Notes under the pieces: generated by a model
Database searches by the model: none
The model's input: the letters and a program-made list of their open reading frames with translations, nothing else
What the model was told of the DNA's origin: nothing
Position numbers and translations under genes: made by a program
Shown here: piece by piece, positions 24,445 through 33,466 of the stretch
How positions within the stretch are numbered: position 1 is the stretch's first letter
How the letters are laid out: each line of letters opens with the position of its first letter
Source: Cryptosporangium arvum DSM 44712
GTDB taxonomy: Bacteria > Actinomycetota > Actinomycetes > Mycobacteriales > Cryptosporangiaceae
Assembly: GCF_000585375.1 (NCBI RefSeq)
Contig: NZ_KK073874.1
Coordinates: 4,340,001 to 4,404,000, forward strand
DNA: 64,000 bases
Direction: 5' to 3'

Positions 24445-27400
24445 GCGCCGCCAGCGCGGTACGCAGCTTGTCCCGGAACTCGGCGACGCGCGCGAGCTTG
24501 ATGTCCTCGTAGCCGCGGACGACGTCGGCCAGGTCGGCGACCTCGACGACCTGGTCGGCGTTGCCGGCGTCCAGGTGCCGGACGGCCCGGTGCACGGCCG
24601 ACCGGTACTCGGCGACGAGCTCCCGTTCGACCCGGCGCACGTGGGCGTACCCGAAGACGTCGAGCGGGGTACCGCGCAGCCGGCGCCCGGCGCGCAGGGC
24701 CAGGAACGCGGGCCGGGCGGTGCGGCGCAGCCGGATCTTGCGGTTCACGCCCAGCGCGCGGAGCACCGGCGGGTGCAGCAGCACCGACACGTCGGCGTCG
24801 GCGCCGAACTCGGCGTCGCGGCGGGCCTGCTCGACGGTGTCGAGGTGCAGCCGGGCGACCTCGTACTCGTCCTTGTACGCCATGAACCGGTGCAGGCCGC
24901 GGGCGTAGGCGAGCCCGATCCGCTCCCCGGCCGCGGCGCCGGCCCGCTCGGTGGCGGCGGCGGTGATCCGGCGGACGTCGTCGGAGTAGCGCTCGGCGTA
25001 CCCGGCGTCCTGGTAACCGGTGAGGTCGGCGACCCGGAGCGCGAGCACCTCCTCGAGCGAGGTGGCCTTGGGGGCCGGCCGGGTGGTGGTGAGCGCGGCC
25101 AGCACCGCGGCGCGGTCCACGACGGCCGCGCGTCCCCACCGGAACGCGGCCAGGGTCGCCTCGACGGCCGACCCGTTGAGCCGGATCGCGTCCTCGATCG
25201 CCTCGGCCGAGATCGGGAGGCAGCCGTGCTGGTAGGCGGCCCCGAGCAGCAGCATGTTCGCCGGCATGTGGTCTGCGAACAGCGCCTCGGCCAGGCCCAG
25301 CGCGTCGACGTGCACGTTCGCCTCGGACCGGGTCACCGACGCGATGCGCTCCAGCGCGTCGGCGGGGCTGTCGGGCAGCACCACCCGGCCGGTCACCATG
25401 TCCGCGGTCGGCACGATCGCGGTGTTGAGCACGGCGATCGTGTGCCCGGCCCGCGCCGTGTCGAGGTTCGGCTGCGCCGCCGCGCCGAGCAGGTCGAACC
25501 CGATCAGTACGTCGACGGTGCCGCGCGAGGCCCGCAGCGCCCCGGTGAGCGGCGTCTTGGACAGCCGCACGTCGCTGACGACCGGCCCGCCCTTCTGCGC
25601 GAGCCCGGTCTGCTCGAGCCCGGCCGCGTGCCTGCCGTCGAGGTGCGCGGCCATCTGCAGGATCTGCGACGCGGTGACCACGCCGGTGCCCCCGATGCCC
25701 GGCATGCGCAGCAGGACGTCGTCGCCGCCGAAGCGCCGTTCGGGTTCGCTCAGCGCGACCGGGAGGTCCGGTACCGCGCGTCGCTCCGGCGTGCCCGGCT
25801 CGACCAGCAGGAACGACGGGCAGTCGCCCTTCAGGCAGCTGAAGTCGGAGTTGCAGGACGCCTGGTGGATGTGGGTCTTGCGGCCGAACTCGGTGTCGAC
25901 CGGCTGCACCGAGAGGCAGGTGGACTGGTCCCCGCAGTCGCCGCAGCCCTCGCAGACCCGCTCGTTGATCACGACCCGCTCGGCCGGGGTGGGCAGCTGC
26001 CCGCGCTTGCGCAGCCGGCGTTCCTCGGCCGCGCACCGGTCGTCGTGGATGAGGACGGTGACGCCGTCGACGGCGGACAGCGCGCGCTCGACGTCGGCGA
26101 AGTCGTCGCGGTGGCGTACCGAGGCGATCGGGTCGAGCCGGACGGTCCGGTAGGAGCCCGGGTCGTCGGTGGTGACGACGACGCTGCGCACGCCCTCGGT
26201 GGCCAGCCAGCGCGTCAGCGTGGGGATGTCGAGCCGGCCCTCGGCGCGCTGCCCGCCGGTCATCGCCACCGCGTCGTTGTAGAGCAGTTTGTAGGTCATC
26301 GTGACGCCTGCGGCCACCGCGGCGCGGATCGCCAGCGACCCGGAGTGGTGGAACGTCCCGTCCCCGAGGTTCTGGACGAAGTGCCGGTCGTCGGTGAACG
26401 GGGCGAGCCCGATCCACTGTGCTCCCTCGCCGCCCATCTGGGTGAGGCCGACCTGGTTGCCGCGGCCGTCCGGGGCCAGCGCGACCATCGCGTGACAGCC
26501 GATGCCGACGCCGACGAGCGTGTCGTCGCCGGTGCGGGTCGAGGTGTTGTGCGGGCAGCCGGAGCAGAAGAACGGGGTGCGCGCCGAGATCGTCGGCAGC
26601 GCCAGACGTGGGCGGCCGGCGGTCGCGGTCTCCCGCGGCGGCAACCCGGTCCGCAGGGCGAGGGCGCGGGCGACCTCGTCGGCGCCGAGCGTCCCCCGGG
26701 CGGTGAGCAGCGGGCGACCGGCCTCGTCGAACCGGCCGACGACCACGGGTGCGTCCGCGCGCCGGTACAGCGCCTGCTTGAGGTGGCCCTCGAGGAACGG
26801 GTACTTGTCCTCGACGACGAGGACCTCGTCGAGCCCGGCGGTCAGCTCGGCGAGCATCTCGTGGTCGACCGGGAACGGCATCGCCAGCTTGATCAGGCGC
26901 AGGCCGAGCGCCTCCTGCGCGGCCTCGTCCAGGCCCAGGTCGTCGAGGGCCCGCTGCACGGCGGCGAAGCTCGTACCCGAGGCCAGGACGCCGAGCTTCG
27001 CCTCCCGGGCGCTGAACACGACACGGTTGAGCCCGGCGGCGCGGGCGTACTCGCGCGCCAGGTTGAGCCGGCGGGTCAGCATGTCGTGCTCGGCGTCGAG
27101 CGACGCCGGGCCGACCAGGGCCGGCGACGCGGCGCGGGGTGTGCCCGGCGGCACCGGCACGCCCGCGGACAGGCCGGTCACGTCGACGGTCGCCGAGGCG
27201 TCGGCCACGTCCGCGACCACCTTCAGGCCGACCCAGAGGCCCGACGCGCGGCTGAGCGCCACCGCGTGCAGCCCGTACTCGACGATCTCGGCGACGGTGC
27301 CGGGCGCCAGCAGCGGCATCGACAGGTTCTCGCACATCGGCTCGCACGAGCTCGGCACGGTCGAGGACTTGCTGCCGGGGTCGTCGCCGATCAGCGCGAC

Positions 27401-27811
27401 CGCGCCGCCCAGCGTCGTCGTCCCGGCGACGTTGCTGTGCCGGATCGCGTCGGCGGCGCGGTCCAGGCCCGGGTTCTTGCCGTACCAGAAGCCGACGACG
27501 CCGTCGTGGCGCGCGCCCGGCACCCGGCCGAGCATCTGGGTGCCGGCGACCGCGGTGGCGGCGAGCTCCTCGTTGAGGCCGGGCCGGAACACCACGCCGG
27601 CCGGGTCGAGGAAGCGGTGGGCGCGCCCCATCTCCAGGTCCAGGGTGCCCAGCGGGGAACCCTGGTACCCGCTGACGAAGACCCTCGTGTCGAGGCCGCG
27701 GACGTCGTCGAGACGGCGCTGCTCGAGCATCAGGCGGACCAGCGCCTGCACACCGGAGATCAGCACGCGACCGTCGTCGGCGGTGTACTTGTCGTCCAAG
27801 GTCACCGTCAC
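24437..27811 (-). CDS. Fused indolepyruvate ferredoxin oxidoreductase
   Basis: This 1124-residue protein fuses the two subunits of archaeal-type indolepyruvate oxidoreductase. The N-terminal pyrimidine-binding part has VFVSGYQGSPLGTLDLEM. The TPP domain has CSGCPHNTST near residue 415. An iron-sulfur segment near 615-660 carries CEGCGDCGDQSTC and CNSDFSCLKGDC. A gamma-like domain (MPGIGGTGVVTASQIL) follows. It decarboxylates aryl or branched-chain 2-oxo acids to acyl-CoA, passing electrons to ferredoxin. The divergent Lrp/AsnC gene at 27966 is the likely regulator. With HPPD elsewhere in the window it points to aromatic amino-acid catabolism. Confidence 0.93.
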   Translation of the reverse strand: MTVTLDDKYTADDGRVLISGVQALVRLMLEQRRLDDVRGLDTRVFVSGYQGSPLGTLDLEMGRAHRFLDPAGVVFRPGLNEELAATAVAGTQMLGRVPGARHDGVVGFWYGKNPGLDRAADAIRHSNVAGTTTLGGAVALIGDDPGSKSSTVPSSCEPMCENLSMPLLAPGTVAEIVEYGLHAVALSRASGLWVGLKVVADVADASATVDVTGLSAGVPVPPGTPRAASPALVGPASLDAEHDMLTRRLNLAREYARAAGLNRVVFSAREAKLGVLASGTSFAAVQRALDDLGLDEAAQEALGLRLIKLAMPFPVDHEMLAELTAGLDEVLVVEDKYPFLEGHLKQALYRRADAPVVVGRFDEAGRPLLTARGTLGADEVARALALRTGLPPRETATAGRPRLALPTISARTPFFCSGCPHNTSTRTGDDTLVGVGIGCHAMVALAPDGRGNQVGLTQMGGEGAQWIGLAPFTDDRHFVQNLGDGTFHHSGSLAIRAAVAAGVTMTYKLLYNDAVAMTGGQRAEGRLDIPTLTRWLATEGVRSVVVTTDDPGSYRTVRLDPIASVRHRDDFADVERALSAVDGVTVLIHDDRCAAEERRLRKRGQLPTPAERVVINERVCEGCGDCGDQSTCLSVQPVDTEFGRKTHIHQASCNSDFSCLKGDCPSFLLVEPGTPERRAVPDLPVALSEPERRFGGDDVLLRMPGIGGTGVVTASQILQMAAHLDGRHAAGLEQTGLAQKGGPVVSDVRLSKTPLTGALRASRGTVDVLIGFDLLGAAAQPNLDTARAGHTIAVLNTAIVPTADMVTGRVVLPDSPADALERIASVTRSEANVHVDALGLAEALFADHMPANMLLLGAAYQHGCLPISAEAIEDAIRLNGSAVEATLAAFRWGRAAVVDRAAVLAALTTTRPAPKATSLEEVLALRVADLTGYQDAGYAERYSDDVRRITAAATERAGAAAGERIGLAYARGLHRFMAYKDEYEVARLHLDTVEQARRDAEFGADADVSVLLHPPVLRALGVNRKIRLRRTARPAFLALRAGRRLRGTPLDVFGYAHVRRVERELVAEYRSAVHRAVRHLDAGNADQVVEVADLADVVRGYEDIKLARVAEFRDKLRTALAALS

Positions 27812-27882
27812 GGACCTCTCCTCACCGCTCGGAGCCGGATAGAACCCAGGAGACCTGCGTCACTGGTTCGAAGCAAGCACGT

Positions 27883-27949
27883 TGCGGGAAAGACGCTTCA
27901 GAACGCAAAATCTTGCGGCAACATCGACGTCGAGCTGCGTTCATTTGCG
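27883..27949. promoter_or_regulatory. Array of TTGCG half-sites between oxidoreductase and Lrp/AsnC genes
   Basis: TTGCG occurs at 27883-27887, 27913-27917 and 27945-27949, spaced 30 and 32 bp, about three helical turns. The middle copy forms an inverted repeat with CGCAA at 27904-27908 (spacer AATC). The array lies wholly in the divergent intergenic region, fitting cooperative binding by the Lrp/AsnC protein. Confidence 0.55.
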
Positions 27950-27965
27950 TTGGGGAGTGGGCCGG

Positions 27966-28433
27966 ATGACTGTCGACGACATCGACCAGGAGCTGCTCCG
28001 GCTGCTGTCGGCCGATGGGCGGCGCACGTTCTCGGAGATGGCCGGCGAGGTCGGCCTCTCGGTCGCGGCGGTCAAGCGACGCGTCGACCGGCTGCGTGAG
28101 ATCGGGGTGATCACCGGCTTCACGGTCAAGGTCGACCACACCAAGCTCGGCTGGGGCATCGAGGCGTTCACCGAGCTGCGCTACGCCGGCGCCACCCCGG
28201 TGAGCGCGATCATCACGTCCGCGTTCGCGGTGCCCGAGGTGCAGGCCGTGTACGCGATCGCCGGGGACCCCGACGCACTGGTGCACCTGCGGGTACGCGA
28301 CATCCGGCACCTCCAGCAGGCGATCGACCGGATGCGGCGCACCGGACCGGTGGTCGGCACCAAGACGCTGATGGTGCTCGGGTCGTGGAACCGGGACGAC
28401 CCGGCGCCGGGCCCCGTCAGCGACGAGCGGTGA
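27966..28433 (+). CDS. Lrp/AsnC-family regulator, divergent from indolepyruvate oxidoreductase
   Basis: This 155-residue protein has the N-terminal winged helix-turn-helix (DIDQELLRLLSADGRRTFSEMAGEVGLSVAAVKRR split over residues 5-40) and a RAM-type effector domain (VQAVYAIAGDPDALVHLRV). The ATG at 27966 follows GGGGAGTGGGCCGG. Divergence from the oxidoreductase gene and the TTGCG array between them suggest it senses an amino acid or 2-oxo acid and controls that gene. It ends 9 bp before the convergent kinase gene. Confidence 0.9.
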   Translation: MTVDDIDQELLRLLSADGRRTFSEMAGEVGLSVAAVKRRVDRLREIGVITGFTVKVDHTKLGWGIEAFTELRYAGATPVSAIITSAFAVPEVQAVYAIAGDPDALVHLRVRDIRHLQQAIDRMRRTGPVVGTKTLMVLGSWNRDDPAPGPVSDER

Positions 28434-28442
28434 GCGCCCGGC

Positions 28443-30293
28443 TCACTGGCGGCGCCACCGCTGGTAGTCGCCGTCGTTGGCGTCGAACGCGTACACCTGG
28501 CCGTCCCCGTTGCTGTCGAGCACGAAACCGGTGGCCTTGTCGGTGAGGTTGAAGAACGAGTCGCCGTTCTCGGTCACCGACCAGACCTGGTAGTCGCCCT
28601 CGTTGCACGGCATCGCGTAGACGTTGCGGGCCGGGTTGCTGTCGAGGCAAAGGCCGGTGGCCTTACTGGTGAACGTGAAGCCGCCGTCGACCTCCTTGGG
28701 GATCCACTTCTGGTAGTCGCCGTCGTTGCACGGGAACGTGTAGACATTGCCTTCGGCGTTGCCGTCCAGGCAGCGTGACGTGGCCTTGTCGACCCAGGTC
28801 ACCGTGGCGGCGCCGGCGGGGTCGGGGGACTCCGAGGCGGCCGGGGTCGCCGGGTCGGGGGAGTCCGGCGCCGCCGGGGACGCGGCGGCGCTCGCGGTCG
28901 CGGAGGGGGTGGGGACGGCCGCGCTCGGGCCCGGGACGGCGGCCTTGGTCGTGGTGTCCTCGTCGGAGCCGAGAACGGAGAACGCGAACGCGCCGCCACC
29001 GAGCAGGACGACGAGCGCGAGGACGGCCGCGCCGACGATGAGGGCCACCCGGCCCCGGCGCGGGCCGGGGCCGTTCGGTGCCCCGGGGCCGTTCGGTACC
29101 CCGGGCCCGTTCGGCGGTCCGAACGAGGGCGGTACGCCGTGGGGGCCACCGAACGCGGGCGGGGCGCCGAAGGCCGGCGGTGCGCCGAACGCGGGCGGCC
29201 CGGAGTGCGGGGCAGCCGAGTGCGGGGCAGCCGAGTGCGGGGCACCGGAGTGGGGCGCGCCGGACACCGGTGGGCGGGGCGGGGCGGGGACCGCGCTGAC
29301 GACCTCGGTCGGTGCGGCCGGGGCGCCGCCCACCGTCGGCGCGGTCGCGGTGCCGGAGAACGGGGTCGGGTACGTCGGCGCCGTGGTCGGCGCGGGGGGA
29401 CCGCCCGGCGCCGGGGGCGCGCTCGTGACCGCGGTGACCGCGCCGGCGTCGACGGGTTGGAAGGCGGGGATCTGCGCCCGGCAGGTCTCGATGATCTGCT
29501 CGGGGGTGGGCCGGTACCCGGGCTCCACCGCGACGCACGCCCGCAGGAGCTCGGCCAGCCGCGGCTCGACCCCGGACAGGTCGATCTCGCCGCTCATCGA
29601 CCGCATCATGATCACCGCGCCGGTGCCGTCCCCGAACGGCTTGCGTCCGGTCACCGCGAACGTCGTCGTCGCGCCGAGTGCGAACACGTCCGCCGGCGGC
29701 GCGACCTCGTTGCGTGAGAGCACCTCGGGGGCCGCGTACCCCGGCGACCCGATCGCCGCCCCGACCTGGGTCAGCGCGACGTGCTCGGTGCCCCGGGCGA
29801 TCCCGAAGTCGATCAGCTGCGGCCCGGTCGAGGCCAGGATGACGTTCTGCGGCTTGATGTCCCGGTGGCAGATGCCGTGCTGGTGGATGTCGGTCAGGCC
29901 CTCGGCGAGCGCCGCGAGCAGCCGGTACCCCCCGTCCGGAGGTAACGGGCCGCGCTGGGCGATCGCGTCGGCGAGCGTCGGCCCGGGTACGTACTCGGTG
30001 GCGAACCAGTACGGCGGCTGCTCGAGCTGGCAGTCGATGAGCGCGGCCGTGTACGCACTGCGGACCGTCCGCAGCACCTCGACCTCGCGCCGGAACCGCG
30101 CGAGCGAGTCCGAGTTGATGCCGAACCGCTCGTTGATGACCTTGATCGCCGCGGGCCGCCCACCCGGTGACTGACCGAGGTAGACGATGCCCATGCCGCC
30201 GGAGCCCAGTCTGCCCTGGATGCTGTAACGGCCGATCAGCTGAGGGTCACTGGGCAGGAGGGGCGTCACCACGTCGCAAACATTAGCGTCCAT
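28443..30293 (-). CDS. Transmembrane Ser/Thr protein kinase with C-terminal ricin-type repeats
   Basis: This 616-residue protein has an N-terminal Hanks kinase domain: glycine loop GSGGMG (30-34), K51, catalytic D145 in HRDIKPQN and DFG at 162-164. A long Pro/Ala/Ser linker carries pentapeptide and FGAPP-like repeats. One membrane segment follows at about 410-435. An external part ends in three repeats (about 502-616), each with LDxN, VYxF/M and GDYQxW, as in ricin-type beta-trefoil (QxW) lectins. The first two repeats have a cysteine pair; the third has lost both. An outside carbohydrate-binding sensor, instead of the usual PASTA repeats, is inferred. Confidence 0.88.
   Translation of the reverse strand: MDANVCDVVTPLLPSDPQLIGRYSIQGRLGSGGMGIVYLGQSPGGRPAAIKVINERFGINSDSLARFRREVEVLRTVRSAYTAALIDCQLEQPPYWFATEYVPGPTLADAIAQRGPLPPDGGYRLLAALAEGLTDIHQHGICHRDIKPQNVILASTGPQLIDFGIARGTEHVALTQVGAAIGSPGYAAPEVLSRNEVAPPADVFALGATTTFAVTGRKPFGDGTGAVIMMRSMSGEIDLSGVEPRLAELLRACVAVEPGYRPTPEQIIETCRAQIPAFQPVDAGAVTAVTSAPPAPGGPPAPTTAPTYPTPFSGTATAPTVGGAPAAPTEVVSAVPAPPRPPVSGAPHSGAPHSAAPHSAAPHSGPPAFGAPPAFGAPPAFGGPHGVPPSFGPPNGPGVPNGPGAPNGPGPRRGRVALIVGAAVLALVVLLGGGAFAFSVLGSDEDTTTKAAVPGPSAAVPTPSATASAAASPAAPDSPDPATPAASESPDPAGAATVTWVDKATSRCLDGNAEGNVYTFPCNDGDYQKWIPKEVDGGFTFTSKATGLCLDSNPARNVYAMPCNEGDYQVWSVTENGDSFFNLTDKATGFVLDSNGDGQVYAFDANDGDYQRWRRQ
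29203..29258 (-). repeat. 15-bp tandem repeats in kinase linker
   Basis: GAGTGCGGGGCAGCC is repeated in tandem from 29203, three near-identical units and part of a fourth. On the coding strand they give the (S/A)APHS pentapeptide repeats of the proline-rich linker. Copy number is likely to vary between strains. Confidence 0.85.
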
Positions 30294-30307
30294 AAGCCAC
30301 TCGGTCC

Positions 30308-32392
30308 TCAGGGCTCCGCGATGTCGAGCCTGACCGTGGAGAGTGGGCAGCTCACGCAGGCCAACACGTAGCCGTCGGCCCGCTGCTGCGGGGTGAGGCA
30401 GTTCGGCTCGCTCTGGGCCACGTCGCCGTCGACGAGTCGCACCAGGCAGTCGCCGCAGTTACCGACCGTGCAGGAGTGCGGCATCGCGAAACCGGCGTCG
30501 AGCCCCGCCTCGAGCAGCGTCCGGCCGGGCGCGACCACCACCGAGCCGACCGGCCGCCCGTCGTTCTCGACCACGAGCTCCTGCGGCCCGGTCGCGACCG
30601 TCGGGTCGGCGCCGCTGCGGAAGCGCTCGCGCCGGACCCGTCCGGCCGGCACGCCGAGACCGGCGACCACCGCGTCCATCAGCGGCTCGGGGCCGCAGAC
30701 GTAGTACCCGGCGTCCTCGGACGGGGCCACCGCGCTGATCCACCGGCGTACCCCGGCCGCATCGAGCCGGCCGTCGCGGGCGGTCAGGACGTGGGTGACC
30801 GACAAGTGGTCCGGGTGCCGCGCCGCCAGGCGGTCCAGCTCGGCGGCGAAGATGACCTCGTCGGCGGTGCGGCTGCTGTAGAGCAGCGAGATCCGGCCGG
30901 TCCCGAGCGTCGCCCGGATCATGCTCATCATCGGCGTGACGCCGCTGCCCGCCGCGACGAGCACCAGCTCGCCCGGCTCGGCGTGGAACGACCCGGACGG
31001 GCCGCGGAGCTCCAGCCGGTCGCCGACCCGCAGGTCCCGGTGCACGAACGCGGAGAACCGGCCGCCCTCGACGCGCTTGACCGTGACCTCCAGCCGGGAC
31101 GTCCCCGGCGCCGACGACGCCGAGTAGGCGCGCCGCAGCGGGCGTCCGTCGACGTCGGCGACGAGCGTGAAGAACTGGCCGGGCCGGAAGTCGAACGGCG
31201 CCCCGTCCTCGAGGACGAGCGTGACCGCGCTCGGCGTCTCCCGGCGGATCCCGGTGACCCGGACGCTCCGGAGCGGGTTCGCGGCCTCGCCCCCGACCGC
31301 GAACGAGACGTCGTCGTAGCCCTCCTTGCGCAGGCCGGACCGGTAGGCGCGGTTCATCACCCCGCGCAGCACCCGGCCGAGCCCCGGCATCGCGGCGACG
31401 GCACGCAGCAGCGCGGACGGTGCTCCCCCGGTGCCGGCGGCCAGGTGGCGGCTCCCGATCGCCGCCAGGTCCGGTGCCGTCCGGCGGTCGAGGTGCGTGC
31501 CGGGCGACCAGAGCCGCGCCCGGGTGAGCACGCCGCTGCCGACGAGTCGCGCGTCCTCGACGTCGACGACCAGCGCCAGGTGCGGGGGCATCCCGCGCAG
31601 CGCCATCGTCGCCAGCAGCGCGGGATCGTCGGTGATCAGCGCGCGACCGCGCACGTGCAGCACCGCGTCGCGGCCCGGGACGAGCGCGGCCAGCGAGAGG
31701 CGGTCGTCGCGCAGCAGGTTGTGGAGCGTGTCCGCGCGCCTGTTGCCCTTTCGGTCCGGGATGACGAGCGTGCGGGCGTCCCGGATCCGCGCCACCGCTC
31801 CCCGGTCCCCGCGCGGGCTCGTGTCGCTCCCGCCGTCGGCGTCCCAGGTGGACAGCGCGAGGAACGGCGCGGCGGCCAGGAACCCGGCGACCCCGGGCCG
31901 GGCCAGCGGACCGTCGCCCGGCGCACCGTCGCCCGGTACGGCGTCCGCGTCGACCGGCGGGGCCGGCGGCTGCCACAGCCGCGACCGGAGCACGGCCTGC
32001 GCGCAGTGCACGTAGGCCTCGGTGACCTCGACGACGACCCGCCCACCGGTCCGGGCGACGACCGAGCCGTTCACGCGTAACAGCTCACCGACGCCGGGCA
32101 GCAGGAAGAACAGCGACGCCGGGCCGTGCGGCGCGCCGGGCTCGGAGAACCCGAACGAGATCCGCGTCGGCGTGTGCACCCGGGCGAACCCCGGGCGGCC
32201 GCCGACGAACGTGGTCCGGCTCGCCCCCTCGGCGTCCCGGTAGCCGAACGCCGCGACCGGGCTGGCTCCGAGGATCGTCCGGCAGCCGTCGTCGAGGGCG
32301 CCGAGTTGTTTGAGCATGATCACCGCGGCCGGCTTCCCGACCGCCCCCTCGACGTCGGCGACCGTCGTCAGGACATTGTTTTTGCTGCTCAC
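30308..32392 (-). CDS. Two PNPOx-like modules fused to FAD/NAD reductase and 2Fe-2S ferredoxin
   Basis: This 694-residue protein has four parts. Residues 1-150 and 165-300 are both pyridoxamine-phosphate-oxidase-like, FMN or F420 split-barrel modules (LLPGVGELLRVNGSVV; SPRGD and IPDRKGNRRADTLHNLL). Residues 375-600 are a ferredoxin-NADP reductase type domain with RAYSASS for FAD and GSGVTPMMS for NAD(P). Residues 605-694 are a plant-type 2Fe-2S domain with C641, C646, C649 and C679. It should move electrons from NAD(P)H through FAD and the cluster, perhaps for a redox reaction at the split barrel. GTG 32392 is the start. The divergent TetR gene is its likely regulator. Confidence 0.85.
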   Translation of the reverse strand: MSSKNNVLTTVADVEGAVGKPAAVIMLKQLGALDDGCRTILGASPVAAFGYRDAEGASRTTFVGGRPGFARVHTPTRISFGFSEPGAPHGPASLFFLLPGVGELLRVNGSVVARTGGRVVVEVTEAYVHCAQAVLRSRLWQPPAPPVDADAVPGDGAPGDGPLARPGVAGFLAAAPFLALSTWDADGGSDTSPRGDRGAVARIRDARTLVIPDRKGNRRADTLHNLLRDDRLSLAALVPGRDAVLHVRGRALITDDPALLATMALRGMPPHLALVVDVEDARLVGSGVLTRARLWSPGTHLDRRTAPDLAAIGSRHLAAGTGGAPSALLRAVAAMPGLGRVLRGVMNRAYRSGLRKEGYDDVSFAVGGEAANPLRSVRVTGIRRETPSAVTLVLEDGAPFDFRPGQFFTLVADVDGRPLRRAYSASSAPGTSRLEVTVKRVEGGRFSAFVHRDLRVGDRLELRGPSGSFHAEPGELVLVAAGSGVTPMMSMIRATLGTGRISLLYSSRTADEVIFAAELDRLAARHPDHLSVTHVLTARDGRLDAAGVRRWISAVAPSEDAGYYVCGPEPLMDAVVAGLGVPAGRVRRERFRSGADPTVATGPQELVVENDGRPVGSVVVAPGRTLLEAGLDAGFAMPHSCTVGNCGDCLVRLVDGDVAQSEPNCLTPQQRADGYVLACVSCPLSTVRLDIAEP

Positions 32393-32395
32393 AGC

Positions 32396-32413
32396 GCTAT
32401 TGTGAGGGATAGC
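32396..32413. promoter_or_regulatory. Inverted repeat between reductase fusion and TetR gene
   Basis: GCTAT and ATAGC are arranged as an inverted repeat with an 8-bp spacer, 4 bp upstream of the reductase start. It is a candidate but weak TetR operator in a 57-bp divergent region. Confidence 0.35.
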
Positions 32414-32449
32414 TCAGTTCTTTGACTACTCGCTTCCGGGAGCGCAGCC

Positions 32450-33067
32450 ATGCCGTCGGCCGACCGTCGTCTCCAACCACGTCGCAGGCCCCGGCAGGTG
32501 CGCGCGGAGCTCACCCGCGAGCGCATCCTCACCGCGGCTGCTCACGTTTTTGTCGAGTTCGGGTACGCCGCCGGCACCACGAACCGCATCGCCGAACGCG
32601 CCCGGATCTCGATCGGCTCGCTGTACCAGTACTTCCCGAACAAGGACGCCGTCCTGGCCGAGCTGCTGATCCGGCACGTCGACCGCGGGGTGTGGCGGGG
32701 CGCCGACCAGCTCGACCTGTCGCCGGGGAGCCTGGAGGCGACCGTGCGGGCGCTGGTCCGCGACGCGATCGACAACCACCAGGACGATCCGCAGCTGCTG
32801 CGGATCATGATCGAGGAGGCGCCGCTCTCGCAGGAGCTGCTCGACACGATCGCCCGGCACGGGACGCAGCGGGTCGCCCAGGTGCGCGACGTGCTCGCCC
32901 GCCACCCCGACGTCGGGGTGGCGGACCTCGACACCGCGGCGGAGCTGATCCTGACCACGGTGGAGCTCAACACCCACAAGGTGATGGCCGACCCGCGCAC
33001 GATCGGCGTCGACGCGCTCGAGCGGGAGCTGGTCGGCATGGTCACCCGCTACCTGCGCGGCGACTGA
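32450..33067 (+). CDS. TetR-family regulator, divergent from reductase fusion
   Basis: This 205-residue TetR protein has a basic N-terminal arm (RRLQPRRRPRQVR), a helix-turn-helix at about 43-63 (TTNRIAERARISIGSLYQYFPNKDAVL) and a helical effector domain like the TetR_C AefR group. The ATG at 32450 follows GGGAG at 32438-32442. It is divergent from the fused reductase gene and most likely represses it in the absence of an unknown ligand. Its stop abuts the convergent YchJ-like gene. Confidence 0.9.
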   Translation: MPSADRRLQPRRRPRQVRAELTRERILTAAAHVFVEFGYAAGTTNRIAERARISIGSLYQYFPNKDAVLAELLIRHVDRGVWRGADQLDLSPGSLEATVRALVRDAIDNHQDDPQLLRIMIEEAPLSQELLDTIARHGTQRVAQVRDVLARHPDVGVADLDTAAELILTTVELNTHKVMADPRTIGVDALERELVGMVTRYLRGD

Positions 33068-33457
33068 CTACCGCAGCAGCGGCCCGCTCCCGCCGTCCAC
33101 GTAGACCCAGCGGCCGCCGACCCGGCTGAACGTGCTGCGCTCGTGCTGGACGTGCCGCTCGCCGCCGGCCGTGCGGGCGACCGCCCGGAACTCGACGATC
33201 CCGGAGTCGTCGCCCGGCCCGCCGTCCACGGTGTCGACGATCTGCAGGGCCCTCCAGGTGATGCCCGGGTCGAGCTCCAGCTCGCCCGGGCGGGTGCGGG
33301 GATGCCAGGTGCTCAGCAGGTACGGCGCGAGCCCACGGGCGAAAGCGCTGTAGCGCGAACGCATGAGCGCTTCCGCGGTGGGCGCCGCGCCACCGCCGTG
33401 GAACGGCCCGCAGCACTCGTCGTAGGTCCGGCGGGAACCGCACGGGCAGACACTCAC
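33068..33457 (-). CDS. YchJ-family SEC-C motif protein
   Basis: This 129-residue protein begins with the zinc-binding SEC-C motif (CPCGS...YDECCGPFH) and continues with the YchJ domain (ALMRSRYSAFARG; TWHPRTRP; VEFRAVAR). The domain has an NTF2-like fold; no biochemical role is settled for the family. GTG 33457 is the start and lies 9 bp after the stop of the GlgC-like gene, so the two may be co-transcribed. Confidence 0.88.
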   Translation of the reverse strand: MSVCPCGSRRTYDECCGPFHGGGAAPTAEALMRSRYSAFARGLAPYLLSTWHPRTRPGELELDPGITWRALQIVDTVDGGPGDDSGIVEFRAVARTAGGERHVQHERSTFSRVGGRWVYVDGGSGPLLR

Positions 33458-33466
33458 CCGGGCAGG

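Noticed and set aside
24420-28099. Long open frames on both strands over the indolepyruvate oxidoreductase gene
   Set aside because: Only the 24437-27811 minus frame shows real motifs (CSGCPHNTST, iron-sulfur cysteines); the others are compositional shadows.
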